Part shown: positions 44,028 through 53,723 of the stretch, piece after piece
Numbering within the stretch: the first letter of the stretch is position 1
Layout of the letters: every line of letters begins with the position of its first letter
Assembly (NCBI GenBank): GCA_964556255.1
Contig: CAZKVQ010000013.1
Coordinates: 1 to 61,801 of the forward strand
Direction: 5' to 3'
Origin: JACJWR01 sp964556255
Lineage (GTDB): Bacteria; Actinomycetota; Actinomycetes; S36-B12; UBA10799
Length of the DNA stretch: 61,801 nucleotides
Program-made: the position numbers and the translations under genes
Notes under the pieces: generated by a model
What the model saw: the letters and a program-made list of their open reading frames with translations, nothing else
What the model was told of the DNA's origin: nothing
Databases searched by the model: none

Positions 44028-45772
44028 CGGCGCCCACGGGTACCTCGGTGGGGTTGAAAGGACTCGAACGCGTCGATGACGCCGGACCGATGCGCAGGCT
44101 GCTGCGACTGAGCAGGCCGGTGTCGGGTCGGCTCATCCTCGCCTGCGTACTCGGAGCGATGGCGATCGGATCGAGCATCGGCTTACTCGCTGTGAGCGCC
44201 TGGCTGATTTCGAGGGCCTCCCAGCAGCCACCGATCCTGACCCTCGAGGTGGCTATCGTCGCGGTTCGGGCCTTCGGCTTGGGTCGGGCGGTGTTCCGCT
44301 ACGCCGAGCGCCTTGTCAGTCACGATGCGGCCTTCCGCACGCTCACCGACCTCCGGGTCGCCATCTACTCCCGATTGGCGGACAACGGGCCGGTGGCGCT
44401 GCGGCCCTATCGGCGCGGCGATCTGTTGTCCAGGTCGGTCAGCGACGTCGACGCCGTCCAGGACCTTTCGTTGCGGGTGCTCGTCCCCACCCTGTCGGGT
44501 TTCCTGGTCGGCGCGGCCTCGGTGGCCCTCGCGGTGTGGCTGCTGCCGGCAGCAGGGGCTGTCCTGGCGGCTGCCCTGATCGTCGGCGGCGTGATCGTCC
44601 CGTGGCTCGTCGTCCGGGTGGCATCGGCCTCCGCCAAGCGGCTGGCACCGGTCAAAGGGCAGCTCTCCGCGGAGGTCGTGGATGTGCTGTCCGGCACCGC
44701 CGATCTGTTGTCGAACAGCGCGGGCGGGCGCGCCCTCAAACGACTCGCGGGCACCGAAGCGAATCTGACGGCCGCTGAGGATCGGAATGCCGGTGCTGCC
44801 GGGATCGCGGCCGGCCTGGGGACCCTCGCCCAAGGCGCGGCCGTCGTCGGCGCCATCCTCATCGCCGTGCCCGCAGTGCGCGCGGGTGAGTTGTCAGGGG
44901 TGAACCTCGCTGTTGTCGTGCTGCTTCCGTTGGCCGCATACGAAGCGGTTCTCGGCATGCCGACCGCGGCATTGGCCTACCTGAACGTTTCGGCGGCGGC
45001 CCGGCGGATCTTCGCCCTCACAGACGCCCCCACGGCCGTGCACGAGAGCCCAGAGCCGCAGCCGATCCCCGCGGCCCCGCCCGCCGGACCACGGGTGACA
45101 ACCGCCGGGCTTTCAGCCAAGTACCCGGACGGCGAACAGGATGCGGTCTCCGGCGTCGATCTCGATCTGAGGCCGGGAACGACGACCGCGCTGGTGGGGC
45201 GAAGCGGGTCCGGCAAGAGCACAGTCGCCGCCACCCTCGAGCGGTTCCTCGACTATTCGGGTTCAGCCGAGCTCGACGGTGGTGAACTGCGCGACCTCGA
45301 CTCGGACGAGGTGCGCACGGTCATCGGAGCTAGCTTGCAGGATGGCCACGTGTTCGACAGCACCATCGGGGAGAACCTGCGGCTGGCGCGACGCGAGGCC
45401 ACCGACGAGGAACTCTTCGCCGCCTTGGATGCCGCGCACTTGGGCGATTGGGTGCGCGCACTGCCCCAGGGACTGGAAACCAGGGTCGGCGTCCACGGCG
45501 CGGCTCTTTCGGGTGGTCAACGCCAGCGGCTCGGACTCGCGCGCGCGTTGCTGGCAGATTTCAGGGTGCTGATCCTGGATGAGCCCACTGAGCACCTCGA
45601 CGCGCCGACGGCCGATGCGCTGATGGCGGATCTTCGAGGCGCGACCACCGGCCGGGCGACCCTGCTGATCACCCACCGCGAGGAGGACGCGGGGATAGCC
45701 GATGAGGTGGTTGTGCTTGACGAGGGTGTCGTGGTGGAGCGACGAGGCAACGTCCAGGATCCTACGGCGTGA
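44024..45772 (+). CDS. cydC: ABC transporter CydC (cytochrome bd assembly)
   Basis: 582 aa, the partner half-transporter: TM domain from about residue 30 to 310 (SAWLISRASQQPPI and FGLGRAVFRYAERL are typical CydC segments), then Walker A GRSGSGKST, ASLQDGHVF at the Q-loop position (Gln kept), signature LSGGQ and Walker B VLILDEPTEHL. GTG 44024 overlaps the cydD stop (GTGA). The 3' end overlaps the convergent DinB-like gene by 11 bp. Confidence 0.92.
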   Translation: MTAPTGTSVGLKGLERVDDAGPMRRLLRLSRPVSGRLILACVLGAMAIGSSIGLLAVSAWLISRASQQPPILTLEVAIVAVRAFGLGRAVFRYAERLVSHDAAFRTLTDLRVAIYSRLADNGPVALRPYRRGDLLSRSVSDVDAVQDLSLRVLVPTLSGFLVGAASVALAVWLLPAAGAVLAAALIVGGVIVPWLVVRVASASAKRLAPVKGQLSAEVVDVLSGTADLLSNSAGGRALKRLAGTEANLTAAEDRNAGAAGIAAGLGTLAQGAAVVGAILIAVPAVRAGELSGVNLAVVVLLPLAAYEAVLGMPTAALAYLNVSAAARRIFALTDAPTAVHESPEPQPIPAAPPAGPRVTTAGLSAKYPDGEQDAVSGVDLDLRPGTTTALVGRSGSGKSTVAATLERFLDYSGSAELDGGELRDLDSDEVRTVIGASLQDGHVFDSTIGENLRLARREATDEELFAALDAAHLGDWVRALPQGLETRVGVHGAALSGGQRQRLGLARALLADFRVLILDEPTEHLDAPTADALMADLRGATTGRATLLITHREEDAGIADEVVVLDEGVVVERRGNVQDPTA

Positions 45773-46604
45773 TCTCCAGGGCCGGCAGGAGTCGTGCCGC
45801 GAGATCGGGGTCGCCCTCGATCGCGACCAGGGCTGAACTCGTCGGGATACGTCCGGCGCACAATGCCGCGTAGTCCGGCCAGGACAGCGCCACGTCGACA
45901 TCGGGTTCGCCAATGCTGTCAGCGGACACGAGCTGCCCCCGACCGTTGTCCGCCACTATCGCCGCCACCCGGAACGCGACACCGGGACCGGTGACGGAGA
46001 TCGCGACGGTACTGCCGATCGGGGCCCCGGCGAGCTTCGACCAGGAGTAGCCCAGCGCCCCGACCATCCGATCGGCGGCCACCCAAGCCGCGTCGGTGTC
46101 CAGCTCGCCCACCGTTCCGGTTGATCGGCGAAGGTCCTGATCGTGGAGCCAGATGTCGAAGACCCGCATCCGCAGAACGACACCTCGGGGAAGCTGCCAG
46201 CCCCCTGGTCCGCCAACGATCTCGCCCAGGTCCCCGGCGTCCGCTGCGAGTTGGGCGCGGCGGGCAGGGATGGTTTTGCGCAACTCGGCCAACACCTCCG
46301 CACGGTCGACGCCTCGACGGGCAGCAACCGGCAGCTCGGTGTAGCGGCTGAAGAGATCGTCTGCGTGTGGCAACAGCTCCCAGTCGATGTCCAGGTTCGG
46401 TGGGTCGTCGCCCAACAGATCGCGTTCGATCCCGATCACGTGTGCGACGACGTCGGCATTGGTCCACCCAGGCAGGCCACTCGGGGCGAGCCACTGCTCA
46501 TCGGTGAGGGTTTCTGCCAGGTCGGTGAAACCTTCGATCGCGCTCTCCCACGCGTCCACCAAGGTGGCGTGGTCCGCGTCGGACAGCCGCAGTCCTGTGG
46601 TCAT
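45762..46604 (-). CDS. Maleylpyruvate isomerase/DinB-fold mycothiol-type protein
   Basis: 280 aa. The N-terminal DinB four-helix fold (ETLTDEQWLAPSGLPGWTNADVVAHVIGIERDL) carries the first metal-site His; HDQDLRRSTG supplies another. The family includes mycothiol-dependent maleylpyruvate isomerase and mycothiol S-transferases, so mycothiol use is likely but the reaction is unknown. ATG 46604 lies 6 nt after TACCGT (46616-46611), a leaderless start, which sets aside the 10-residue longer frame. Confidence 0.82.
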   Translation of the reverse strand: MTTGLRLSDADHATLVDAWESAIEGFTDLAETLTDEQWLAPSGLPGWTNADVVAHVIGIERDLLGDDPPNLDIDWELLPHADDLFSRYTELPVAARRGVDRAEVLAELRKTIPARRAQLAADAGDLGEIVGGPGGWQLPRGVVLRMRVFDIWLHDQDLRRSTGTVGELDTDAAWVAADRMVGALGYSWSKLAGAPIGSTVAISVTGPGVAFRVAAIVADNGRGQLVSADSIGEPDVDVALSWPDYAALCAGRIPTSSALVAIEGDPDLAARLLPALEITP

Positions 46605-46660
46605 ACCCTCACGGTATCGCTGATGTCGGGCCAACCCGATTCGGTGGGCGGCGAACCGGT

Positions 46661-47506
46661 TCAGAGCCGCCGGTCGCGCAGCACGGGAAAGTCGGTCCGC
46701 GCGGTGCGCGTGATCGCTGGATGTATCGAGGTCGTCAGCAAGGACTCGTCATGGCCGGCCTTGGCCAACTGCATTCCCGTCGCGTCGACGACCATGCTCT
46801 CGCCACCCAGGGTGACTCCGTTATGGGTTCCGATGGCGTTGCAGGCCACCACCGGGAACTGGTTCTCGATCGCCCGGGCAGTGACCAGCGTGCGCCAGTG
46901 GCCTATTCGGGCGAGTGGCCAACTGGAGCAGACCAGCACGGCTTCGACGCCATCGGCGGAGAAGGCGCGGAACAGTTCCGGGAAGCGTAGGTCGTAGCAG
47001 GTGGCGAGTCCCGTGCGACCCAATGGCGTGTCGGCGATGGCGAGTTCAGTACCGGAACTCAGCATCGCGGCCTCGCCGGTGTCGAATCCGAAGAGGTGGA
47101 TCTTGCGGTACAGGGTGACGAGGTTACCGGTCGGGTCGAACAGCAACGCGGTGTTGAAGATCCCCTCGGGGGAGCTCGCGTCGTCTTGACGTCCCGCAGC
47201 GGCGCTGCCGATGGACAGGATGGAACCTGCGTGCAGCCAGACCCGGCAGCGTGCTGCCAACTCCCCGAGCGCTGCCGACGTCGGACCCGGGATCGTCTCG
47301 GCGGCTGGCAGACCCGCCTCAACGTCGAAGGCGCCGCAGGTCCACAGTTCGGGCAGCACGACGATGTCAGCACCGCCATCCGCGGCGCGGGCCACTTCCC
47401 GGCGGACCTCGATGAGCCGCTCCTGTGCCGATTGGTGGCCGTCAACCCGCATCTGGACCAGCGCCACCCGGACACCTGGGCCTCGCGGACTCGGTCGGTC
47501 GGTCAT
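46661..47506 (-). CDS. Nitrilase-superfamily carbon-nitrogen hydrolase
   Basis: 281 aa. The catalytic triad is visible: Glu in VVLPELWTCG, Lys in LYRKIHLFGFD and Cys in GLATCYDLRFPELFR. The DLRFPE context is that of the omega-amidase/Nit branch, which clears deaminated glutathione or similar amides; the substrate remains an inference. ATG 47506 follows TACGCT (47519-47514) by 7 nt, a leaderless start. It stands 56 bp upstream of the DinB-like gene on the same strand. Confidence 0.9.
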   Translation of the reverse strand: MTDRPSPRGPGVRVALVQMRVDGHQSAQERLIEVRREVARAADGGADIVVLPELWTCGAFDVEAGLPAAETIPGPTSAALGELAARCRVWLHAGSILSIGSAAAGRQDDASSPEGIFNTALLFDPTGNLVTLYRKIHLFGFDTGEAAMLSSGTELAIADTPLGRTGLATCYDLRFPELFRAFSADGVEAVLVCSSWPLARIGHWRTLVTARAIENQFPVVACNAIGTHNGVTLGGESMVVDATGMQLAKAGHDESLLTTSIHPAITRTARTDFPVLRDRRL

Positions 47507-47632
47507 GATCGCGAGCGTACCCGTCGGCTGTCACTCCTCGTGATAGCCCGAGGGGGCCGACCGGAGGGGCAACCTCCGATCGACCCCCTCAGGATCGATG
47601 GTTGGAGTCGTGAGACTCCGGCGTGTTCGGTT

Positions 47633-49477
47633 CTAGAAGCTGGCCTCGTCGAGGTCCATGACCTCGAGCGTGGTCGCCTCCGCTACCGCCCTCTCTGCTG
47701 AGAGCAGCGGCAGCCTGTTCTGAGCGAACCACTTCGCCGTGGTGACCTTGCCCTTGTAGAAGGTGCGATCCTTCTCGGACAGGCCCTCGGCGGCAAGTGC
47801 CTCGATGGCCACTTCGGCTTGGCGCAGCAAGAGCCACCCGATCACAAGGTCGCCGACCATCATCAGCAGGCGGGTGGTGTTGAGGCCGACCCGGTACATC
47901 TCCTGGGTGTTCTCCTGCGACTTCATGAGCCAGCCGCCCATGGCGCCGATGGTGCCCTGGACATCTTCCAGTGCGGTGCCGAGCAGCTCGCGTTCGGCCA
48001 GCAACTCGCCGCCGCCGGTATCGCCCTTGACGGTCTCGGTGATGTCGCTCGCCAGCCGGGTGACGGCCTGGAACTGGTCGCGCACCATCTTCCGGAAGAA
48101 GAAGTCGAGCCCTTGGATGGCGGTCGTGCCCTCGTACAGGGTGTCGATCTTGGCATCGCGGATGTACTGCTCGATCGGGTAGTCCTGCAGGTAGCCGGAG
48201 CCGCCCAGCGTCTGCAGCGACTGCGCGAGCATCTCGTACGAGCGCTCCGAGCCGACGCCCTTGACGATCGGCAGTAGCAGGTCGTTCATCCGGATGGCCA
48301 GGTCGGCGTCGCCGCCGGTGGCCTCGGCCAGCACCACGTCGTCCTGCCACATCGCCGTGTACAGCACCAGGGCCCGCATGCCTTCGGCGTACGACTTCTG
48401 CAGCATCAGGCTGCGCCGCACATCGGGGTGGTGGGTAACCGTGACGCGGGGGGCCGTCTTGTCCAGCATCTGGGTCAGGTCGGCGCCCTGGACGCGGTTC
48501 TTGGCGTAGTCCAGTGCGTTGAGGTACCCGGTCGACAGCGTTGCGATGGCCTTGGTACCAACCATCATCCGCGCGTACTCGATGACCTTGAACATCTGCG
48601 CGATGCCCTCATGGACGTCGCCCACGAGCCACCCGACGGCCGGCTCCTTCTCGCCGAAGGTGAGTTCGCAGGTGGTGGAAACCTTGAGACCCATCTTCTT
48701 CTCGACGTTGGTGACGTTGGCGCCATTGCGCTCGCCCAGCTCGCCGGTCTCGATGTCGAAGTGATACTTCGGCACCACGAACAGGCTCAGTCCCTTGGTG
48801 CCTGGCCCGCCTGCGCCCTCGACGCCCTCGGGGCGGGCGAGAACGAGGTGCACGATGTTGTCGCTCATGTCGTGCTCGGCTGAGGTGATGAACCGCTTGA
48901 CGCCCTCGATGTGCCAGGAGCCATCAGGCTGAAGGAACGCCTTGGTCCGGCCGGCGCCCACGTCGGATCCGGCGTCGGGCTCGGTGAGCACCATCGTGGC
49001 GCCCCACTGACCCTCGATCATCCGGGCCGCCATCTTCTTCTGGTCCTCGTTGCCCAAGGCGTGCAGGATCGTCGCGAAGCCGGGTCCCGACATGTACATG
49101 AAGGCTGCGGGGTTGGAGCCCAGTACCAGCTCGGCGACCGCCCAGCGCAGGCTTGGCGGTGCGCCAGTGCCGCCCATGTCCTCGGGCAGCTCGAGGCGCC
49201 ACCACTCGGCGTCCATGAGCGCCTGGTAGGACGCCTTGAAGTCCTCCGGCATCGTCACCGAGTAGGTCGCGGGGTCGTAGACCGGCGGGTTGCGGTCGGC
49301 ACTGGCGAAAGTGTCGGACAGCGGGCCGGTGGCCAACTTGTTCACCTCGCGCAGGATGTCCTTGGCGGTCTCCACGTCCATGTCGGCGAAGGGGCCGTTG
49401 CCCATGCGGCGATCGGCACCGAAAACCTCGAAGAGGTTGAATTCGATGTCCCGCACATTGCTCTTGTAATGCGTCAC
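47633..49477 (-). CDS. Acyl-CoA dehydrogenase, FadE5-like long form
   Basis: 614 aa, the length of mycobacterial FadE5 rather than the usual ~380. FAD-binding and substrate motifs are present: MVLTEPDAGSDVGAG, KRFITSAEHD, and near the C-terminus QTLGGSGYLQDYPIEQYIRDAKIDTLYEGTTAIQG, whose Glu is the catalytic base. It catalyses the first oxidation step of fatty acyl-CoA degradation. GTG 49477 has GGAG 6 nt upstream. Two tandem palindromes lie in the upstream 85 bp and suggest TetR-type control by a regulator not in the window. Confidence 0.92.
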   Translation of the reverse strand: MTHYKSNVRDIEFNLFEVFGADRRMGNGPFADMDVETAKDILREVNKLATGPLSDTFASADRNPPVYDPATYSVTMPEDFKASYQALMDAEWWRLELPEDMGGTGAPPSLRWAVAELVLGSNPAAFMYMSGPGFATILHALGNEDQKKMAARMIEGQWGATMVLTEPDAGSDVGAGRTKAFLQPDGSWHIEGVKRFITSAEHDMSDNIVHLVLARPEGVEGAGGPGTKGLSLFVVPKYHFDIETGELGERNGANVTNVEKKMGLKVSTTCELTFGEKEPAVGWLVGDVHEGIAQMFKVIEYARMMVGTKAIATLSTGYLNALDYAKNRVQGADLTQMLDKTAPRVTVTHHPDVRRSLMLQKSYAEGMRALVLYTAMWQDDVVLAEATGGDADLAIRMNDLLLPIVKGVGSERSYEMLAQSLQTLGGSGYLQDYPIEQYIRDAKIDTLYEGTTAIQGLDFFFRKMVRDQFQAVTRLASDITETVKGDTGGGELLAERELLGTALEDVQGTIGAMGGWLMKSQENTQEMYRVGLNTTRLLMMVGDLVIGWLLLRQAEVAIEALAAEGLSEKDRTFYKGKVTTAKWFAQNRLPLLSAERAVAEATTLEVMDLDEASF

Positions 49478-49523
49478 GTGGCGCTCCTAGGTTGTCGTCG
49501 GCGTCGCCAAATCGAGCCGGAGG

Positions 49524-49561
49524 TTACTGATCGGTAACCCTATGATGCTACTCGCCGGTAA
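49524..49561. promoter_or_regulatory. Tandem operator-like sites upstream of acyl-CoA dehydrogenase
   Basis: TTACTGATCGGTAA (49524-49537) and CTACTCGCCGGTAA (49548-49561) share the pattern yTACTnnyCGGTAA and have centres 24 bp apart. The first is part of a longer GGTTAC-N6-GTAACC palindrome. The remaining upstream sequence to 49731 shows nothing else I can name. Confidence 0.6.
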
Positions 49562-49743
49562 CAAAGGCAAGAGCACCCCCCCTGTGAATTTGGCAACATA
49601 CGGCCATTGAGCGCCTGGTTTGGCGTGAACAGACCTGATTCCTGTTGTGCGCCAATCCCTCTCGTCGGTGGGGCACGAGCCGGCAGGTCTGGTCCGAGGC
49701 GAGCCGGTAGGCACAAATCCCGCCTCGTGATTACTGTGTCCGG

Positions 49744-50331
49744 GTGACGCGAGGTCCCCGGATGATCGGTATCGTCGGCGCCGAGTCCTCGGGAAAATCA
49801 ACCCTGGCGGCCGCCCTCGCTGCGGCGCTTCCCGCGGAGCTGGTATCGGAGTACCTGCGGACCTTCGTCGACGAGCACGGCCATGCTCCCACAAGGTCGG
49901 AACAGGCGACGGTGATGAGGCGGCACATCGCCCTGGAGGACGCCGCGCTGTCGCGCGCGCCAACCACGGGTTGGGTCGTCTCCGACGGCGGAACCCTCAT
50001 GACGGCGGTGTACAGCCTCGTCTACTACCAGGACCCGACGCTGATGGATGAGGCTTTCACTCACCTGCGAAGGTACGAAGTGACCGTGTGGTGCGATGCC
50101 GACATCGCGTGGATCGCCGACCCTGGTCAGCGCGACGGACCTGAGTACCGCGATCGGGCGCAGGACGTTCTGCGAGCGATCTTTCTGCCGGACTCGCAGG
50201 AGACTGCCGCTACTGCGCCGTGGCTGCCCGGCATCCCCGATCTATATATCCCGGCTGATGCACGCTGGCTCAAGGCAAGCGGTCCGGTCGAGGATCGGCT
50301 TGCAGCCGTCCTCGCGGCGGTCGGCCGATAG
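49744..50331 (+). CDS. P-loop kinase similar to NadR ribosylnicotinamide kinase domain
   Basis: 195 aa. Walker A is GAESSGKST (residues 12-20). LVSEYLRTFVDEHGHAPT, VVSDGGTLMTAVYSLVYY and RYEVTVWCDADIAW follow the NadR C-terminal (AAA_28) pattern for phosphorylating nicotinamide riboside. The adenylyltransferase half of NadR is absent, so this is a stand-alone kinase-like protein; GTP- or ATP-dependent NR kinase activity is an inference. GTG 49744 follows TACTGT (49732-49737) by 6 nt, leaderless. Confidence 0.8.
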   Translation: MTRGPRMIGIVGAESSGKSTLAAALAAALPAELVSEYLRTFVDEHGHAPTRSEQATVMRRHIALEDAALSRAPTTGWVVSDGGTLMTAVYSLVYYQDPTLMDEAFTHLRRYEVTVWCDADIAWIADPGQRDGPEYRDRAQDVLRAIFLPDSQETAATAPWLPGIPDLYIPADARWLKASGPVEDRLAAVLAAVGR

Positions 50332-50364
50332 CTCAAGGCGTCCTTCGACGTCAGCGGGACGGAC

Positions 50365-52347
50365 TCACTCCCCGCGCTGCTTGGCGGCCGCGTTCATCCT
50401 GGCTAGCCGTTCGTTGTAGGCGTCGAGCTCGGAATCGGAGCCCGAACGATCCACTCGGCGGTCGCGGCGTTTGGCCTCCCGATCATCCGACTGGGCCCAC
50501 TGGATGCCCAGCACCAGCAGGAGGAGGAGCGTCGGAACCTCGGCGATGCCCCAAGCGATGCCGCCGGCCACCTTGGTATCAGCGACCTGGTCGGTCAACC
50601 ACGGCGGCTGGACCTGCGAGTAGTACTCCAGGCCGAAAGCCGAGTCGCTCATCATGATCGGAACTGCGAAGAAGGAGTGCAAGACCATCGCCACCAGCAC
50701 CATCCCCAGGCGTACCCAGGGTGGCAGGGTCCGTGGGGCCGGGTCGAGCCCGAGCACGACATAGGCGAAGAGGTAGCCCGCGAGCAGGAAGTGCACCTGC
50801 ATCACCACGTGCCCCAGATGAGAACCCATCAGAGTGCCAAAGAGCGAGGTGTAGTACAAGCCGTACAGACCCACAGTGAAGATGAACAGCACCCACAGGG
50901 GGTGGGTCACGAACCGGGCAACGGGCGACCCGATCGCCCAGACGATCCACTCCCGCGGTCCCCGCCGACCGCCCGGTGCAGGCTTGAAGGCCCGCAGTGC
51001 GAGGGTGATCGGGGTGCCGACAACCAGCAGGATGGGGGCCAGCATCGACAGTGTCATGTGCTGGATCATGTGCATGCTGAAGGAGACTTCGGAATACAGT
51101 CCAAGCCCCGAGTTGGTGGCCCAGATGACGGCACCGATGCCGCACATCCACGAAACGGTGCGTAGCCAGGGCCAGGAGTCGCCACGGCCGTGCAGCCGCA
51201 TCACGCCGGCGACGTAGAGGGCGGCCGCGATCAGGGATCCCGTGAGCATCACCGGTTCGAAGGAGAAGCCCAGGATCACCGAGGAAGAAGTCGGCGCTCC
51301 GGGAATCGGCCGACCGAGGAGTGACTCTGCCAAGGTCGTGGCTTCGGCCGCAACCTTGGGGTAGGGGGTTCGGGTGAGGGCCACGGCCAGACCCATAGCA
51401 ACCGCCATCACACTCAATTCGACCCCGACAAGCAGTGCGAAGCGGCGCCGATCCTGATCACCCGCGGGCCGTAGGCCTCGTCGGACCACCGCGGCGATCG
51501 CGATCAACGCGAGCAGCGAGATGATCTTCAGAAGCACCACCCGGCCATATCCGGTGGTGAACAGCTCGCCCGGGGAGTTCATGCGAGTGAGGGCATTGAC
51601 GACTCCGGTCACCGCAAGGGCGGCAACGCACACCAACGCCAGCGTTGAGAAGCGTCGCGCGGCCTCGGCAACGCCGGACTCGCGGCGCCACGCGTGCACG
51701 GCGAGGGCGAGCAGACCGCCCACCCAAGCAGAGGCCGAGAGACTGTGCAGTACCCCGGAGGCCAGCGCCAGGCCATGGTTTCCCAGTCCGGCGGCGTGGC
51801 CGGCCAGCGGCACCAGGGATAACGCACCACCGGCCAGCACTGCCCAGCCGGCGGCAGCGGCCAAACTCTCGGAGGCCCGGGCGCCGACCCAGATCGCTAG
51901 GGCGATGAAGCCAGACAGCAGGAAAGCCCGCACCGTGGTGATGTCCCAGGCGTAGGTGGCGATCAATTGCGGGCGGAGCGCTTCCTGGGCAGAGATTCCC
52001 AGCACGTTCGAGAAGTTCAGCCAGGCCGAGATCAGACTGGCGATCGCCCAGACCAACGCAGCGTTCGACGCCCGCCGCACATCGTCGCGGGCTGGGCCAC
52101 CGAGGAGGCCTCCGGACTTCTGGGGTCCGAGGAACGCCGCGTACAGCAACCACCCGAAACTAGCGGCGGCAGCGGCCACGCCGACCGCGCGCACGAAGGG
52201 CAGAAGCCATCCGACGACCGGACCGGCGTCCCGAATGCCATAGACGGGGGCGCGGTACCCGCCACCACCGACGACGAGGCCGATGGCTACGCCGACAAGG
52301 ACGACCGCCAGCAGCAGCCAAACGCGGGTTCGCGCCCCCAAGGTCAC
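50365..52347 (-). CDS. CopD-CtaG fusion, copper import / cytochrome oxidase assembly membrane protein
   Basis: About 660 aa. The N-terminal part (to ~residue 330) has the eight-helix CopD fold with LAGHAAGLGNHGLALASGVLHSLSASAWVGGLLAL and its paired His residues. The C-terminal part (~370-600) is CtaG_Cox11-type (caa3 assembly): SFSMHMIQHMTLSMLAPILLVVGTPITLALR, HFLLAGYLFAYVVLGLDP, HSFFAVPIMM. Such fusions are common in actinobacteria. The stretch moves copper across the membrane for oxidase assembly. GTG 52347 overlaps the CopC stop (GTGA). The C-terminal 60 residues are charged and cytoplasmic. Confidence 0.9.
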   Translation of the reverse strand: MTLGARTRVWLLLAVVLVGVAIGLVVGGGGYRAPVYGIRDAGPVVGWLLPFVRAVGVAAAAASFGWLLYAAFLGPQKSGGLLGGPARDDVRRASNAALVWAIASLISAWLNFSNVLGISAQEALRPQLIATYAWDITTVRAFLLSGFIALAIWVGARASESLAAAAGWAVLAGGALSLVPLAGHAAGLGNHGLALASGVLHSLSASAWVGGLLALAVHAWRRESGVAEAARRFSTLALVCVAALAVTGVVNALTRMNSPGELFTTGYGRVVLLKIISLLALIAIAAVVRRGLRPAGDQDRRRFALLVGVELSVMAVAMGLAVALTRTPYPKVAAEATTLAESLLGRPIPGAPTSSSVILGFSFEPVMLTGSLIAAALYVAGVMRLHGRGDSWPWLRTVSWMCGIGAVIWATNSGLGLYSEVSFSMHMIQHMTLSMLAPILLVVGTPITLALRAFKPAPGGRRGPREWIVWAIGSPVARFVTHPLWVLFIFTVGLYGLYYTSLFGTLMGSHLGHVVMQVHFLLAGYLFAYVVLGLDPAPRTLPPWVRLGMVLVAMVLHSFFAVPIMMSDSAFGLEYYSQVQPPWLTDQVADTKVAGGIAWGIAEVPTLLLLLVLGIQWAQSDDREAKRRDRRVDRSGSDSELDAYNERLARMNAAAKQRGE

Positions 52348-52970
52348 TGGCCGCCGCCCCCACGCCGGTTGGCCAGCACCTTGGCCAGGAGGCCGCCGAG
52401 AAGAACTCCGATGATCACGATTGCGGCGATGATCCACCACGTGCTTCGGCCATCACTGGAAGCGGAGGCGGGTTGGGCGGATTGTGCGGTCGACGGTTCA
52501 CCGCTGATCGAAGCACTCGCAGCGGCGCCCCCCGGATTCGATGACGAAGATGCCGATGCCCCGGCGGACCCGTAGCTGAACTTGAGCGTGCCGTCGATCG
52601 GGTGTCCGTCAGCACTGGTGACTCGGTACGACACGGTGTACGAGCCGCTGGGGGCGGATGCGGGCCAATCCGCTGTCAGATTGGGTCCGCTGACGTTCTC
52701 GTTGGCCAGTGCCACCGGGGTCTTGTCCGCCGAGAAGGCGACCAACTGCGTTCCCTGCGGCAGGATGTCCTCACCGAATACCAGCTTGACCTGCTTCGGG
52801 GCGGCGTCCAGTTGGGCGCCGTTCGCGGGAGAGGTTGACTCCAGTTCCGCGTGGGCGTTCGCCCTCGCGGCGCCGGAAAGGACCATGGCCAGAGCGGCGA
52901 GCCCGAGCATCAATCCCAGAACGAGACGCCGACGACGATCGGAGGCTTGGCCTGCTACCGCGGTACCCAT
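52344..52970 (-). CDS. CopC-domain copper-binding protein
   Basis: 208 aa. A signal peptide ends at NAHAEL, where the new N-terminal His is the CopC Cu(II) ligand; TSADGHPIDGTLKFSYG carries the second ligand His. A Ser/Ala-rich linker (about residues 125-170) leads to a C-terminal TM helix (WWIIAAIVIIGVLLGGLLA) that anchors it outside the membrane. It passes copper to the CopD domain of the next gene. ATG 52970 lies 6 nt after CACAAT, a weaker leaderless-type context; an ATG five codons earlier is possible. Confidence 0.9.
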   Translation of the reverse strand: MGTAVAGQASDRRRRLVLGLMLGLAALAMVLSGAARANAHAELESTSPANGAQLDAAPKQVKLVFGEDILPQGTQLVAFSADKTPVALANENVSGPNLTADWPASAPSGSYTVSYRVTSADGHPIDGTLKFSYGSAGASASSSSNPGGAAASASISGEPSTAQSAQPASASSDGRSTWWIIAAIVIIGVLLGGLLAKVLANRRGGGGQ

Positions 52971-53087
52971 GCCAGCATTGTGCATCGGCCGGGTTGTCCG
53001 CGTGAGCGCGGCATGCCCTCATCGGCGACCTTGGTGGATTCAGCTGTTCACTGGCCGCCGCGCGTCGTCCTTGCCAGAATCTGCTTC

Positions 53088-53651
53088 GTGACAAGATCCC
53101 GCGCCTGGATGGCCACCTCCTTCATCGTGCCGTTGATGATGTTGCTCGGGGCGTGTGGCACTGGAGTCTTCACTCTCCAATTCACAGTGAGCCTGAACGA
53201 TCCGGCCGGCCTGGCGGGCGCACCCCCGACCCGGGTGAGTGTCTTCGACCCGCTCATGGGCGACACCTCCGACTGGGCCGGCAAGAGCATGGGCACCACA
53301 GCGCCGGGCGCCCCGTACGTGGGCTCCTTCCAGACCACCGACACGAAGATGGTCTTCGACTCCAGCCCCCCGAACGAGGTGGAGGCGGGACTGTACCTAC
53401 CGAGCTACAACGCGAAAGGCTACTTCCGTTTCAGGTTCAGCCCGATCGCCGGTCAGCAACAGCAGGTCAAGCCGGGATTCGCGCCGTGGAGCGACAACTA
53501 CCCGCAGGGCAAGTCCGTCGTGGCTCCGATCCTGCGCATCCTGAGCACGCCCACCGATAAGGGCTGGTCTTTTGAGGTGGTCGTCGAGATGCCCGAGTCG
53601 GCTGCGGCGCCGAACCCGACGGGCGCGGCGTCAGCAAGCCCCACCGGGTGA
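53088..53651 (+). CDS. Putative lipoprotein, function unknown
   Basis: 187 aa. The N-terminus (VTRSRAWMATSFIVPLMMLLGAC) is a lipoprotein signal with lipobox LGAC and Cys 23. The mature part is beta-rich with no cysteines (e.g. KGYFRFRFSPIAGQQQQVKPGF) and ends in a Pro/Ala/Ser tail. I recognise no family. GTG 53088 lies 7 nt after CAGAAT (53075-53080); ATG 53109 is an alternative that would keep the lipobox. It is divergent from the CopC/CopD genes. Confidence 0.75.
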   Translation: MTRSRAWMATSFIVPLMMLLGACGTGVFTLQFTVSLNDPAGLAGAPPTRVSVFDPLMGDTSDWAGKSMGTTAPGAPYVGSFQTTDTKMVFDSSPPNEVEAGLYLPSYNAKGYFRFRFSPIAGQQQQVKPGFAPWSDNYPQGKSVVAPILRILSTPTDKGWSFEVVVEMPESAAAPNPTGAASASPTG

Positions 53652-53723
53652 TCATTTGAGCGGGTCTCAGGCGCGGGTGCCTCAGGAACCAGCCATGCCA
53701 ACCCCGACCGCCGACCGCCGAGG

